A stretch of 64,000 bases of DNA from Natranaerofaba carboxydovora (GCF_022539405.1 NZ_CP054394.1:2860501-2924500), one strand, 5' to 3'. Positions 8,938-22,332 are shown, counted from the stretch's first letter. Numbers and translations are program-made. The notes: generated from the letters alone by a model not told the origin.

Positions 8938-8970
8938 GCCCTTATTTGTTTTATCTTTACAAATAAGGGC
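8938..8970 (-). terminator. Intrinsic terminator after spoIID
   Basis: A perfect 12-bp stem (GCCCTTATTTGT at 8938-8949 and its complement at 8959-8970) is followed, in the minus direction, by a T-rich run. It lies just past the spoIID stop and separates spoIID from spoIIQ transcription. Confidence 0.8.
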
Positions 8971-8978
8971 TAAGACTT

Positions 8979-10037
8979 CTAATTTATTCCTTTTATATTT
9001 ATGTCTTGAAAATAGTAATCCAATATCTCTCGATAATTTGCACCTTCTTTTGCTTTCCCATCAGCACCGTACTGGCAAAGCCCCACACCATGCCCGAAGC
9101 CTCTAGTTTCTAATGCCCAGGTATTATAATCTTCTTTTGTCAATTCAAAGTTAGCAGAATTCAAATTTAGCATGTGCCTTATGTCCCGACCGGAAACTTT
9201 TTGATCGCCAATTCTTGCTTCCATAACCCTGCCTGTGCTAGATCTGCTAAGAACTTCGATAGGTACTTCATTACCTGCAATTACAGTGTCTACGTTATCA
9301 ACTTGGCTTGAAAATAGCTTTGCAATTTCGTCTTCTGAAAATTTTTCTGTTTCATTGTACCGATCAGAATGTTCACAGTAGCCACAGTCCACCGACTCGA
9401 TATAAGGCTTATCATTATCCCAAACTTTACTTGACGATTCTGTATGCCCACCACAAGTTGAATGATACGGTGCCTCTTTTACAGGGTTACCATTGTACGT
9501 TAGGATTTTACCTCTGGTTCCCTCCACGCTATCAACAACTTTATCCCAGAGTCTTTCTCCATCTTCTCCCCAAGAAGTAACAGCTTCTTCTCTCTCTACC
9601 CAATCCTGACAGTGATCCGGGTCAGTACAAACATCTGCGCTACTATTGTTACATCCACTTCCTCCAAACTCTTCAAGCCTTGAAATAGTATAGCTTCTAG
9701 CCGTTACTGCCTGTGCTTTAAGAGCTTCGATGTCAAAGCTTGGCGGCATCTCAGCCGCAACTACTCCGACTAAATAATCTTCCAACTCTTTTTCTACATT
9801 TTTTTCTTTATTGTGGTTGTATACTATTATAGTGTCTATTTCTTTTGTTTCGGCTTTTTCAACTAAAGGAGGTATTTCCTTCTTTTCTTCTAGCTCCACC
9901 TTTGGCTTTTCATGTTCTTTTTCATCTGTAATCAAAACTTCTGAAGCAACTACAAAAGTTAAGAGTATAACTCCCGTTGGAATGAGAATTTTCTTCAACA
10001 GAGCTTTGTAATAAAAATTTTTTCTCAAATCCTCCAC
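8979..10037 (-). CDS. spoIID: Stage II sporulation protein D (peptidoglycan lytic transglycosylase)
   Basis: The 352 residues have one N-terminal membrane segment (about 17-36), then the SpoIID domain. The expected catalytic Glu is E96 in VVAAEMPPSF, followed by ALKAQAVTARSY. The C-terminal block FGHGVGLCQYGADGKA is diagnostic. Several Cys/His residues (CNNSSADVCTDPDHC and STCGGH) suit the known metal-binding region. SpoIID cuts glycan strands during engulfment, together with SpoIIP and SpoIIM. Start codon GTG 10037 is kept, but a TTG three codons later is nearly as good. It lies downstream of murA, as in Bacillus, although a plus-strand Smr gene interrupts the run here. Confidence 0.93.
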   Translation of the reverse strand: MEDLRKNFYYKALLKKILIPTGVILLTFVVASEVLITDEKEHEKPKVELEEKKEIPPLVEKAETKEIDTIIVYNHNKEKNVEKELEDYLVGVVAAEMPPSFDIEALKAQAVTARSYTISRLEEFGGSGCNNSSADVCTDPDHCQDWVEREEAVTSWGEDGERLWDKVVDSVEGTRGKILTYNGNPVKEAPYHSTCGGHTESSSKVWDNDKPYIESVDCGYCEHSDRYNETEKFSEDEIAKLFSSQVDNVDTVIAGNEVPIEVLSRSSTGRVMEARIGDQKVSGRDIRHMLNLNSANFELTKEDYNTWALETRGFGHGVGLCQYGADGKAKEGANYREILDYYFQDINIKGIN

Positions 10038-10142
10038 CCTTTACGATTCTTTTTGTTAGACATTATAATCTATGTAGAATTTTATTTATTATGTCATTTG
10101 AATGGAGTTTTTTAGCTCTAACTTAGAAAGGGGAGAATCAAT

Positions 10143-10406
10143 ATGTCAAAGCGTAAAATCACTTTAGATCTACATCCTATTTTCAATAAAGGGGATAAAA
10201 TAGATGAAGCTTTATATAATGCTTTTGATGAAGCTATAAAAACCAAGGCTAAAGAATTAGAAATTATATGTGGAAAAGGAAGTGGCCAATTAAAAAAGAG
10301 GATACTTCGTTTTCTTGATCAAAAAGAGATTAAGTCTCAGTATCACAGGCTAAAAAAGGATCCTAAAAATTATGGTCGTGTGTTTGTATACTTTAAATGG
10401 AAGTAA
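10143..10406 (+). CDS. Stand-alone Smr-domain protein
   Basis: The 87 residues are essentially only the Smr fold: LDLHP near the N-terminus and EIICGKGSGQLKKRI, the GKG motif, in the middle. Smr domains occur at the end of MutS2 and as small free proteins with nicking or RNA-cleaving activity. No MutS2 core is present. It is a lone plus-strand gene between the divergent spoIID and the convergent murA. A ribosome binding site (AAAGGGGAG) precedes the ATG. Its nucleic-acid target is unknown. Confidence 0.8.
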   Translation: MSKRKITLDLHPIFNKGDKIDEALYNAFDEAIKTKAKELEIICGKGSGQLKKRILRFLDQKEIKSQYHRLKKDPKNYGRVFVYFKWK

Positions 10407-10407
10407 A

Positions 10408-10451
10408 AATCCGGATAATGGACCAATATGATATGATCCACTATCCGGATT
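10408..10451. terminator. Two-way terminator-like hairpin between Smr gene and murA
   Basis: A 10-bp perfect repeat AATCCGGATA pairs 10408-10417 with 10442-10451; imperfect pairing continues inwards. It begins two bases after the Smr stop codon and serves both converging genes. Confidence 0.7.
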
Positions 10452-10495
10452 AAATTTAATTCTGTAAAGTTTTGATTTTACCATCACTTCTTATC

Positions 10496-11773
10496 TTAGA
10501 GTACTTTTTTTATATTTTCATGGTCTTTCCATATTTCTGCTCCAAGCTTTGATAGCTTATCCATAAAACCGTAATATCCACGTTCTAAATGATACATATC
10601 GTGTACCTGGGTGGTTCCTTCAGCTACTAGACCTGCAAGGACCAAGCTTGCTCCTGCTCGCAAATCAGTAGCTTTAATGGGTGCACCAAGTAACGAGGAT
10701 GCACCGTTAATAATTGCGCTGTTGCCCTGAACAATTATATTTGCATTCATTCTTTTCAATTCTTCTACATGCCTGAATCTATTCTCGAATACTGTTTCTG
10801 TTACGATACTCTCTCCAGGCACTGTTGACAGTAAAGATACCATTTGAGGCTGCATATCTGTAGGATAGCCAGGATAAGGAAGAGTCTTTAGTTTCACAGG
10901 TTTTAATTGCCTTCCTTTGGATTTAATTCTTACATTTCCATCTGATTCTGTAACCGACACTCCCATTTCTTCCATTTTTCTCATAACTGGCTTTACATGC
11001 TCTGATATTACATTTTCTATTAATACATCCCCACGTGATATAGCTGCTGCAGCCATGAAGGTTCCCGCTTCTATTCTATCAGGAATCACAGTATGTTCAG
11101 TACCACTTAATTCTTTAACTCCCTCTATTTTTATGGTATCAGTACCTGCCCCTACAACTTTAGCCCCTAATTTATTTAAAAAGTTTGCCAGGTCAACAAC
11201 TTCAGGCTCTTCGGCAGCATTTTCTATGACTGTTTCTCCTTTTGCCCTTGTTGCAGCCATCATTAAGTTTTCTGTAGCCCCTACACTTGGAAAGTCTAAG
11301 TAAACTCTATCACCAATTAGATCATCACAAGTTGCTTCCACAAAGCCGTGGTTAAATTTTATATCTGCACCAAGTGCAGCAAATCCTTTCAAATGTAAAT
11401 CTATTGGACGACTCCCTATCGCGCAGCCACCGGGAAGTGGGATGCGAGCTTTTTTCATTCTAGCTAAAAGCGGTCCTATTACCAAAAATGATGCTCTCAT
11501 TTGTCTTACAAGTTCATCTGATGCTTCAACTTCTGTTAATTCTGAACTATCAACATCTATTTCTCCATTTTCACCAAACTCCACTGAACATCCCAGTTGC
11601 TTTAAGACCTCGCAGATGGTTAATACATCTTTTAACGGTGGAACTTCTTTGATAGTATTTTTTGATTCAGCTAATAGAGTAGCTGCTAAAATTGGAAGTG
11701 AGGCGTTTTTGGCACCACCTATTCTAACTTTTCCTTCCAAAGTTTTGGCACCAGCTATATTAATTTTTCCCAA
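10496..11773 (-). CDS. murA: UDP-N-acetylglucosamine 1-carboxyvinyltransferase
   Basis: The 425 residues are full length for MurA. It transfers enolpyruvate from PEP to UDP-GlcNAc, the first committed step of peptidoglycan synthesis in the cytoplasm. The reactive cysteine is present (C117 in PLPGGCAIG, equivalent to E. coli C115), so fosfomycin sensitivity is expected from family knowledge. KNASLPILAA near the N-terminus and RAGASLVLAGL near the end are family blocks. Start is TTG 11773 nine bases after GGGAGG. Bacillus carries one MurA at this locus (next to spoIID) and a second near fba; only this one is seen here. Confidence 0.95.
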   Translation of the reverse strand: MGKINIAGAKTLEGKVRIGGAKNASLPILAATLLAESKNTIKEVPPLKDVLTICEVLKQLGCSVEFGENGEIDVDSSELTEVEASDELVRQMRASFLVIGPLLARMKKARIPLPGGCAIGSRPIDLHLKGFAALGADIKFNHGFVEATCDDLIGDRVYLDFPSVGATENLMMAATRAKGETVIENAAEEPEVVDLANFLNKLGAKVVGAGTDTIKIEGVKELSGTEHTVIPDRIEAGTFMAAAAISRGDVLIENVISEHVKPVMRKMEEMGVSVTESDGNVRIKSKGRQLKPVKLKTLPYPGYPTDMQPQMVSLLSTVPGESIVTETVFENRFRHVEELKRMNANIIVQGNSAIINGASSLLGAPIKATDLRAGASLVLAGLVAEGTTQVHDMYHLERGYYGFMDKLSKLGAEIWKDHENIKKVL

Positions 11774-11928
11774 TGTTTCATTCCTCCCATTCCTAGATCA
11801 TTTACAAACCATGTTATTTTTCTAAATAATAAATGTATTTTCAGACAAGCATATAAAATGCCGAATAATAGGGATTTGCCTCTACCTACGTCCTATTTTG
11901 AACTTTCGACTTCTATAATAAATTATCC

Positions 11929-11958
11929 TTCTTATTTACAAAAAATAATAGGTGTCAA
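11929..11958 (-). promoter_or_regulatory. Possible promoter for murA
   Basis: On the minus strand a perfect TTGACA (-35, plus coordinates 11953-11958) is followed after 18 bases by TAAGAA (-10, 11929-11934), a weak match. It sits in the 235-base gap between ywmB and murA, the only sizeable gap upstream of murA. The -10 box is poor, so this is tentative. Confidence 0.3.
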
Positions 11959-12008
11959 TTTTTACATAGGCCTTTTGAATTATAAAAGCTAAATCAAATT
12001 ACCTAATA

Positions 12009-12716
12009 TTAAAAAGTTTTATCCATCACAGGAAAGGCAATTATCAGCTTATATCTATTATTTTCATTGTCATAATCTGAATTGTCTTTCATGACAATAA
12101 TCTGTAAGTTTATTTTTCTATCTTCTAATTTTATATATTCATTAATATTTTGTTTATATCCAGTAACACTTGTATAGTCTTCTTTTTCAATCAAGTTAGT
12201 ATTACTTAACCCGAAATGTTCGGTGAGATTTTTTGCTACACATTTTGTTTTGCACTCATTATCCTTAACGTTAATATAACCTTTCACATTATAAGAATAT
12301 ATGCTATTTATTTTATATCGTGACAAAGTTAGTTCGATATTTTTTAGGTCTTTATGAAGGTTTTTTCTTTTAGAAAGTAATTTATCATTAAGAGATATCT
12401 CAATCCTATCTCTATTTTGTACATCAAAGTTAAATCTATCTCTATCTAGCTCACTGTTTTCAATAATAATTTTATACAAATTATTGTTGATGAAAGAATT
12501 GTTATCAGCCGAAATATAAATATAAGACTTTTCAAATGTAAAATCATTAGTACTCACTAATTTATATAATGCATCATTCAATGTTTTTATGTCAGCGATT
12601 TTATTTTCTACTTTATCCATCCTTGCAATATTAACATTAAAAGTTTGTGTTGAAAACAAAAAAATAAAAATAAGCAAAAATAACTTGTTATTTAAATTCA
12701 TTGTGAAATTTTTCAA
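12009..12716 (-). CDS. YwmB-like exported protein (DUF1779 candidate)
   Basis: The 235 residues begin with a signal-like segment (LFLLIFIFLFSTQTF, about 12-26), followed by a polar, Lys/Asn-rich body. Family motifs are not obvious by eye. The assignment rests on position: in Bacillus ywmB lies between the atp operon and murA, and this gene has the same place, size and signal peptide. The body has fewer acidic residues than most neighbours. TTG start behind GGAGGGG. Function is unknown even for the family; the name is an inference from synteny. Confidence 0.55.
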   Translation of the reverse strand: MKNFTMNLNNKLFLLIFIFLFSTQTFNVNIARMDKVENKIADIKTLNDALYKLVSTNDFTFEKSYIYISADNNSFINNNLYKIIIENSELDRDRFNFDVQNRDRIEISLNDKLLSKRKNLHKDLKNIELTLSRYKINSIYSYNVKGYINVKDNECKTKCVAKNLTEHFGLSNTNLIEKEDYTSVTGYKQNINEYIKLEDRKINLQIIVMKDNSDYDNENNRYKLIIAFPVMDKTF

Positions 12717-12786
12717 TTTTATCCCCTCCCATATAACTCTTCATAGTACATTGTTGACATTTCTGGAGGGGATGTATTCAATGTTT

Positions 12787-13371
12787 TTATTTTTCGCAAG
12801 ACTCACATTTTTTACCCATTAATTTGTCTATTAAACCCAGCCTTTTATAGTTTAAGGCCTCTTCTGGAGCTTTTTCTTCAATAAGCTGAAAACAGTCATC
12901 ACAAATAGTTTCACCCACTGCATCAATTAAACTCTGAGAGAGCCCCTGTTTTTTCAACCTTTTTTCCCTTGTTTCGACCATTATCTCATTAACTTCTACA
13001 GCTTCATCACTGGCAACAATTAAACCAATCGGCCCCTTATATGAGTTTGAGTGCACAGTATTAAAGGAGATTCCATTTTCCCTTGCAGCATTAATATAGT
13101 CTCTTGCATACTCTAAATCTACTTTTCTACTAACTTTCAATATTTTTGCTTTTGGGTGATTCATGGCATCTATAATCTCATCGTATGTCCCTTCTTCATG
13201 AATTTGCTCAAAAGTTAGTGCTTTAATCACTCTCTCTCTAAACTCACCCAGATAACGATTTTTTTCATCTCTCTTTAACTCGGGCGTGCCATGTATACCT
13301 ACTGTTAATACCTGCTTTAACTTTGACTTTTTGCTGAATGTTTTTTTTGAAGAGGAATCTGAAGATGAAAT
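12787..13371 (-). CDS. YueI/DUF1694 family protein with extra Cys-rich tail; apparent ATT start
   Basis: The frame covers 194 codons from an ATT at 13369-13371. The family block (GIHGTPELKRDEKNRYLG, then EFRERVIKAL) lies upstream of the first conventional start (GTG 13230), so that start would delete the most conserved part. No ATG, GTG or TTG occurs between the in-frame TAA at 13378-13380 and GTG 13230. An AGGGGGT site lies nine bases before the ATT. The C-terminal 60 residues hold two Cys pairs (CDDC and CESC), a possible zinc site not present in Bacillus YueI. It lies between ywmB and the atp terminator. Function of the family is unknown. Confidence 0.75.
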   Translation of the reverse strand: MSSSDSSSKKTFSKKSKLKQVLTVGIHGTPELKRDEKNRYLGEFRERVIKALTFEQIHEEGTYDEIIDAMNHPKAKILKVSRKVDLEYARDYINAARENGISFNTVHSNSYKGPIGLIVASDEAVEVNEIMVETREKRLKKQGLSQSLIDAVGETICDDCFQLIEEKAPEEALNYKRLGLIDKLMGKKCESCEK

Positions 13372-13406
13372 GGTTTTTTACCCCCTAAAATAAACATCTT
13401 AATCTT

Positions 13407-13628
13407 GATTCCGGTGCAAAAAGTCTATTCACAAAAGTAAAGTGTTTTTAATTGATACATCTAAAACTCGTCAGCGGTCGAAATAAGGCTTCCAAATCTA
13501 TGAACTCATCCTAAGTTCGATTAGCTAATGACATCGGCGTCATTAGACCTTATTTCTCCCGCCTCCTCGTCAAGATGTATTATAATTAAAAACAAAACTT
13601 TGCTCATATGACTTTTTGCACCAGAATC
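13407..13628. mobile_element. Full-length MITE-like foldback element (copy 1)
   Basis: A 222-base non-coding element is bounded by inverted termini GATTCCGGTGCAAAAAGTC (13407-13425) and GACTTTTTGCACCAGAATC (13610-13628). Pairing continues inwards through AATTGATACATCT and AGATGTATTATAATT. The centre contains a nested palindrome CTAATGAC/GTCATTAG and GAAATAAGG/CCTTATTTC arms. The six bases AATCTT occur directly at both edges (13401-13406 and 13629-13634), a possible target duplication. Shortened copies lie at 24840-24922 and 43097-43188. No open frame is inside, so movement would need an outside transposase. Confidence 0.75.
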
Positions 13629-13665
13629 AATCTTTTAAACTGCATTCAGTCTAGTTTTAGAAAAC

Positions 13666-13719
13666 AAAACTGGCCTTTTCCACATAATAACAAAGTTCCT
13701 AGGAAAAGGCCAGTTTTTT
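13666..13719 (-). terminator. Terminator of the atp operon
   Basis: Arms AAAACTGGCCTTTTCC (13666-13681) and GGAAAAGGCCAGTTTT (13702-13717) form a perfect 16-bp stem. It lies right after the atpC stop. In the minus direction the T's of the second arm form the run. Confidence 0.85.
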
Positions 13720-13724
13720 TGAGT

Positions 13725-14141
13725 TTATTTTCCTGAAAATTTCTCAGCTGTCCGTATTCTGGTAAGAGCACGGTTTAAAGCAGCTGTAGCTCTTGCTTCA
13801 TCTATTTTTTCATTCTTGCTATTTAAGCGGTCTTCTGCTCGTTTTTTTGCTTCTTCTGCTCTTTCTTTGTCTATTTCTTCAGCTAATTCAGCTCTTTCGC
13901 ATAGTATGGTCACTTTTTTAGGTGCCACTTCTAAATATCCAGACCCGCTTATAGCCACGGCTTGAGTTTGTTTTTCTTTTTTAAAAGTCAATGGAGAAAT
14001 TTGTAGCTTCGTCACCAATGGCCTGTGATCAAAGAAGACATTAAAGCGACCTTCAACAGAGTTCGCCGAAATAACTTCTACATCATCTGAAAAAACCACT
14101 CTTTCAGGCGTGACTATTTCTAACTTGAATTCTTGTGCCAT
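13725..14141 (-). CDS. atpC: ATP synthase F1 epsilon subunit
   Basis: The 138 residues have the N-terminal beta-sandwich (EFKLEIVTPERVVFSDDVEV, then EGRFNVFFDHRPLVTKL) and the C-terminal two-helix part (ERAEEAKKRAEDRL, ATAALNRALTRIRTAEK). Epsilon sits on the central stalk and can inhibit ATP hydrolysis through its C-terminal helices. It is the last gene of the atp operon, 42 bases after atpD, with a terminator just beyond it. Length is typical. Confidence 0.95.
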   Translation of the reverse strand: MAQEFKLEIVTPERVVFSDDVEVISANSVEGRFNVFFDHRPLVTKLQISPLTFKKEKQTQAVAISGSGYLEVAPKKVTILCERAELAEEIDKERAEEAKKRAEDRLNSKNEKIDEARATAALNRALTRIRTAEKFSGK

Positions 14142-14183
14142 TTCAACACTCCCCTACACTTAAACTTCCGGGCTTATTAAAAG

Positions 14184-15623
<1,440 letters not shown>

Positions 15624-15638
15624 TTAATACCTCCCTTT

Positions 15639-16520
15639 CTATTCTAGGGCTTCAGCCCCATTAACTATTTCTAATATTTCCTGAGTAATGCTAGCCTGCC
15701 TAGCTCTATTATAAGTTTTTGTTAAGTCTTCAATCATTTCATCAGCATTATTCGTTGCATTACCCATTGCAGTCATTCTTGCTCCATGTTCAGATGTTTT
15801 AGATTCTAATAGCGCTAGCAAAACAATATTTTCCACATATCTCTCAAGAAATTCCCCTAGAATAGCCTCTATTGAAGGTTCAAATGCATAAAGTTGCTCT
15901 TCAATATCTAGCTCTTCTTCCGTGTCCTTTTCAGTGATTATAACATCTTTCTCCATGGGCAAAAGCTTTCGTGCTACAGGAACTTGAGTCAAGGCGTTCT
16001 GAAACTCATTATAAACGATGATTAACTCGTTTATCTCGCCATTAAAAAACAATTCCATAGCTGGCTCTGCAATCTTTTTTGCTTCTTCTATCGTTGGATT
16101 ATCAGGCATATCTAGATACTCGGATACCACTTCATAATTACGTTTTTTATAAAAGTCTCGGACTCTTTTTCCTACCGAAATTATCCGCGGCGAACTAACC
16201 CCTTCTTTTTCCATATGCTCATTAGCTTCTCTTACAACATTTACGTTGTAACCGCCACAAAGGCCCCTATCTGCAGCTACTATTAAGTAGCATGGTTCCC
16301 CCGTATCATTTTTTTCCATTAGTGGATGACTTTCCCCGTGAAGCTGGTTTATAACTCTTAAAATTGACTTTCTCATCGCATCTTCATAGGGCCTTGCTCT
16401 CTCTAATCTATCCTGTGCTCTTCTAAGTTTTGCAGCTGCAACCATTTCCATAGCGCGTGTAATTTTCTGGGTATTTTCAACACTTGATATTCTCCGCTTT
16501 ATCTCTCTTGTACTCTGCAA
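15639..16520 (-). CDS. atpG: ATP synthase F1 gamma subunit
   Basis: The 293 residues are full length. The N-terminal helix (STREIKRRISSVENTQKITRA, continuing MVAAAKLRRAQ) and the C-terminal helix (RMTAMGNATNNADEMIEDL, then YNRARQASITQEILEI) are the conserved coiled-coil that turns inside the alpha-beta hexamer; between them is the GLCGGYN motif. Start is TTG 16520; the nearest GGAGGG is about 14 bases upstream, so spacing is long. Part of the atp operon between atpA and atpD. Confidence 0.95.
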   Translation of the reverse strand: MQSTREIKRRISSVENTQKITRAMEMVAAAKLRRAQDRLERARPYEDAMRKSILRVINQLHGESHPLMEKNDTGEPCYLIVAADRGLCGGYNVNVVREANEHMEKEGVSSPRIISVGKRVRDFYKKRNYEVVSEYLDMPDNPTIEEAKKIAEPAMELFFNGEINELIIVYNEFQNALTQVPVARKLLPMEKDVIITEKDTEEELDIEEQLYAFEPSIEAILGEFLERYVENIVLLALLESKTSEHGARMTAMGNATNNADEMIEDLTKTYNRARQASITQEILEIVNGAEALE

Positions 16521-16562
16521 ACCCGAATCACCACCCTCCTACAAAGGACTCCTTAACTTTAT

Positions 16563-18635
<2,073 letters not shown>

Positions 18636-18639
<4 letters not shown>

Positions 18640-19121
18640 GATACTTCGCCTACCTCAGAAACATATTTTTCTACTAGCTCTCGATGCTTCTTATCATCTA
18701 ATTTTTCTTCAATGATTCTCTCTGCTACCTGGATAGTCATATCAGCCACTTCATCCTTAATTGTTGAAATTGCTTTATTTCTTTCCATCTGAATTTCTTC
18801 TTTTGCTTTTTCAATCATCATATCAGCTTCTTTTCTTGCATCTTGTTTTGCCTCAGAAATTAACTCATCTCCTCTTGATCTTGCTTCTTTTATTATCTGC
18901 TGGGCTTCACTTGTAGCATTCTCAAGTTTTTCTTCATATTCTGCCCTTAGCTTTTCAGCCTCTTCTTTTTTCTGTTCTGCTTCTTCCAAGTTATTTTTAA
19001 TTTCCTGTCTTCTGTTTTCTAAAAAATCCCCCATTGGTTTAAATAAATAACGTTTTAACAGGTAAAATAAAATCAATATGTTTACAAGCATTAGGAAAAA
19101 CTCGTAACCTATGTCAACCAA
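18636..19121 (-). CDS. atpF: ATP synthase Fo b subunit
   Basis: The 161 residues have one N-terminal membrane helix (about 5-24) followed by a long charged coiled coil rich in Glu, Lys and Arg, ending in IEEKLDDKKHRELVEKYV. Two copies are expected to form the peripheral stalk. There is only one b-type gene, so a homodimer is inferred. TTG start behind GGGGG. The stop overlaps atpH. Confidence 0.93.
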
Positions 19122-19180
19122 GGTGCGTAGGCCCCCTTTCTATCTAATTATTCTGTCCGAACATTTTTTTGACCGCAGTC

Positions 19181-19459
<279 letters not shown>

Positions 19460-19553
19460 TTAGCATAATTTTTTTCGTATAAATTAATAACTTAATGTAA
19501 ATAATTAAACTTTTTATTAAAATTAATCCCACCCAATCACTTATTTAAACAAA

Positions 19554-20084
<531 letters not shown>

Positions 20085-20123
20085 CTAACCGGCTTTTACT
20101 TCATTAAATCCTAACTTTAGGTC

Positions 20124-20669
<546 letters not shown>

Positions 20670-20705
20670 CTACAACCCTCCTTTATCAAAACAAGTAGTA
20701 ACACT

Positions 20706-21368
20706 CTACTCCATAGCAATTGAAATATACGTCATCGTTAACATAACAAAAATAAAGGTCTGAATCACTCCTGCAAAAATATCAAAATACATATGAGGCA
20801 CAACGGGGATAATTATTGGAGCAAAGCTATATAACAAATACATAATAATTATAGCTCCAAGCATGTTCCCAAACAAACGGAATGCAAGAGAAAAGGGTTG
20901 TGCCAATTCACTTATAATATTTAAAGGCAACAAAAATGGCAAAGGCTCAAGAAATCCCCTCATATATCCCCCAACACCTTTTGATTTGATTCCTGAAGCG
21001 TGGATTAGGATAAAGGTTATAAATGCTAGCGAGAAAGTCGTGTTTAAATCAGCAGTAGGCTGACGCACTCCAATCAAGCCTGTTAAGTTAGCAATTAAAA
21101 TATAAAGTGTTATTGTGCCAACATATGGTAGGTAGCTTCTATTTTCCTTCCCCATGGTACTATCGACTAGCCATTCAACACCTTCATATACAAGTTCCAT
21201 TATGTTTTGAAAATTTGTTTCTGGTACTTTCTGCAATTGCCTGGTGGTCAAAATAGCCAAAACCACAAGTATAACCATTATCACCCAGGTAGTTGTTACT
21301 GTTTCTGTAATTTGATAACCAGCTACCTCAAACATCACGGCTGGATCAAAATCTGTGCCATTCTCCAA
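20706..21368 (-). CDS. atpB: ATP synthase Fo a subunit
   Basis: The 220 residues have five to six membrane helices and the key segment ELAQPFSLAFRLFGNMLGA, whose R164 is the invariant stator arginine facing the c ring. PTADLNTTFSLA is another family block. Together with the rotor it forms the ion path. It is the first core Fo gene after atpI. TTG start behind AAAGGAGG. The protein shows no changes at the conserved Arg. Confidence 0.95.
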   Translation of the reverse strand: MENGTDFDPAVMFEVAGYQITETVTTTWVIMVILVVLAILTTRQLQKVPETNFQNIMELVYEGVEWLVDSTMGKENRSYLPYVGTITLYILIANLTGLIGVRQPTADLNTTFSLAFITFILIHASGIKSKGVGGYMRGFLEPLPFLLPLNIISELAQPFSLAFRLFGNMLGAIIIMYLLYSFAPIIIPVVPHMYFDIFAGVIQTFIFVMLTMTYISIAME

Positions 21369-21392
21369 TATTTTAACCTCCTTTCCATGAAA

Positions 21393-21788
21393 TTATTTTT
21401 GGGGCGGTAATAAATTTTTCCTTCTAAGGTAATCAATTGCCAGGTCATTCCACAGGATAACTACCTTAGGGATCATCAAACCTAAAACAGCAGTTAAAAT
21501 ATGCATATCATCTCGCTGCATAGCAACATATAGGGCAATAAATATCACCGCATATCTTAGCATATAATTAAAGATTGCATAAATACGGGCTTTGTTAGGT
21601 GAAAATCTCACGGCTTTTTCCAGAGTTTTAGATAACAATAACCAGCTTAACATCCCAAGTATTGAGCCATACACCCATCCCAACAAAAGCGGCCCAAAGT
21701 CAACAAGGGTAAATATTATTGTTCCTATGAAGAACACAAACAATGAATGTCGTATAACTTTAATTTTAAGATTTACTAGCTTATCCAC
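21393..21788 (-). CDS. atpI: AtpI-like membrane protein of the ATP synthase operon
   Basis: The 131 residues have four hydrophobic segments, and position directly before atpB is that of AtpI, a small membrane protein thought to help c-ring assembly. The ending DLAIDYLRRKNLLPPQK is basic, as in many AtpI proteins. Sequence conservation is low in this family, so the name rests mainly on topology and position. GTG start behind GGGG. Confidence 0.75.
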   Translation of the reverse strand: MDKLVNLKIKVIRHSLFVFFIGTIIFTLVDFGPLLLGWVYGSILGMLSWLLLSKTLEKAVRFSPNKARIYAIFNYMLRYAVIFIALYVAMQRDDMHILTAVLGLMIPKVVILWNDLAIDYLRRKNLLPPQK

Positions 21789-21818
21789 TTTTAAAACCCC
21801 TAACCCTTGAAAAATTAA

Positions 21819-22010
21819 TTATTTCATCAAGAGGCGAAAAGCATTATAAAAACCAACAATCACCCCCAGCACTGCTAATACTACTGGAATGGGTTGCCAA
21901 AAGTCAAGTTGTGTAACTAGATACCTCCCAAGCAGTATACCCCCTAGAATAGGAGTGATCATAACAATGCCTACTTGCCCCAGAAGGGCTAAATACTTAA
22001 GGTTTCTCAA
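21819..22010 (-). CDS. atpZ: AtpZ/AtpI-family small membrane protein
   Basis: The 63 residues have two membrane helices (GIVMITPILGGILLGRYL and IPVVLAVLGVIVGFYNAFRL), the layout of AtpZ, which accompanies AtpI at the start of atp operons and has been linked with divalent-cation transport. It is the first gene of the operon. TTG start nine bases after AGGTGA. Family assignment is by size, topology and position. Confidence 0.75.
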   Translation of the reverse strand: MRNLKYLALLGQVGIVMITPILGGILLGRYLVTQLDFWQPIPVVLAVLGVIVGFYNAFRLLMK

Positions 22011-22066
22011 TCTATAATTTCACCTACTTTAAAACCACCAAATAAAATATGTAACATACAGCATTA

Positions 22067-22095
22067 ATTTTAACTAAACTTTTAGTAGTTTTCAA
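22067..22095 (-). promoter_or_regulatory. Likely promoter of the atp operon
   Basis: On the minus strand TTGAAA (-35, plus coordinates 22090-22095) and TAAAAT (-10, 22067-22072) are separated by exactly 17 bases. Each box matches five of six consensus bases. It lies about 57 bases upstream of the first gene, atpZ, in the only large gap before the operon. Confidence 0.5.
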
Positions 22096-22287
22096 ATAAA
22101 TCGAAAAATCTTTTAAAAGTTTCAAGCTACCAACTTTAAATTTCATAAGGGGTTTGTTCGACATGATATATTTTATTCCTTTTTTCATGAAGAATATCAT
22201 AAGAATAAAAAGGTTTGGCGTTTTTCGAATATTCTAAATTTGCTAAATTATCAAAATATTTAACTCTGGACAGGGTTAACAATATTT

Positions 22288-22332
22288 ATAGCGTGCATTT
22301 ATCTTCGTAAAACTTTATAAATGCACGCTATT
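22288..22332 (-). terminator. Terminator after thiolase
   Basis: Perfect arms ATAGCGTGCATTTA (22288-22301) and TAAATGCACGCTAT (22318-22331) flank a 16-base loop. It begins six bases past the thiolase stop on the minus strand. It also insulates the atp promoter from upstream transcription. Confidence 0.8.

Larger units (their letters stand above)
13372..13724. other. 353-base non-coding gap holding a foldback repeat and the atp terminator
   Basis: No convincing gene is present. The stretch holds the ribosome binding site of the yueI-like gene, one complete foldback element (13407-13628) and the terminator of the atp operon. The promoter of the yueI-like gene must lie at its left edge or within the element. 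Confidence 0.7.
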
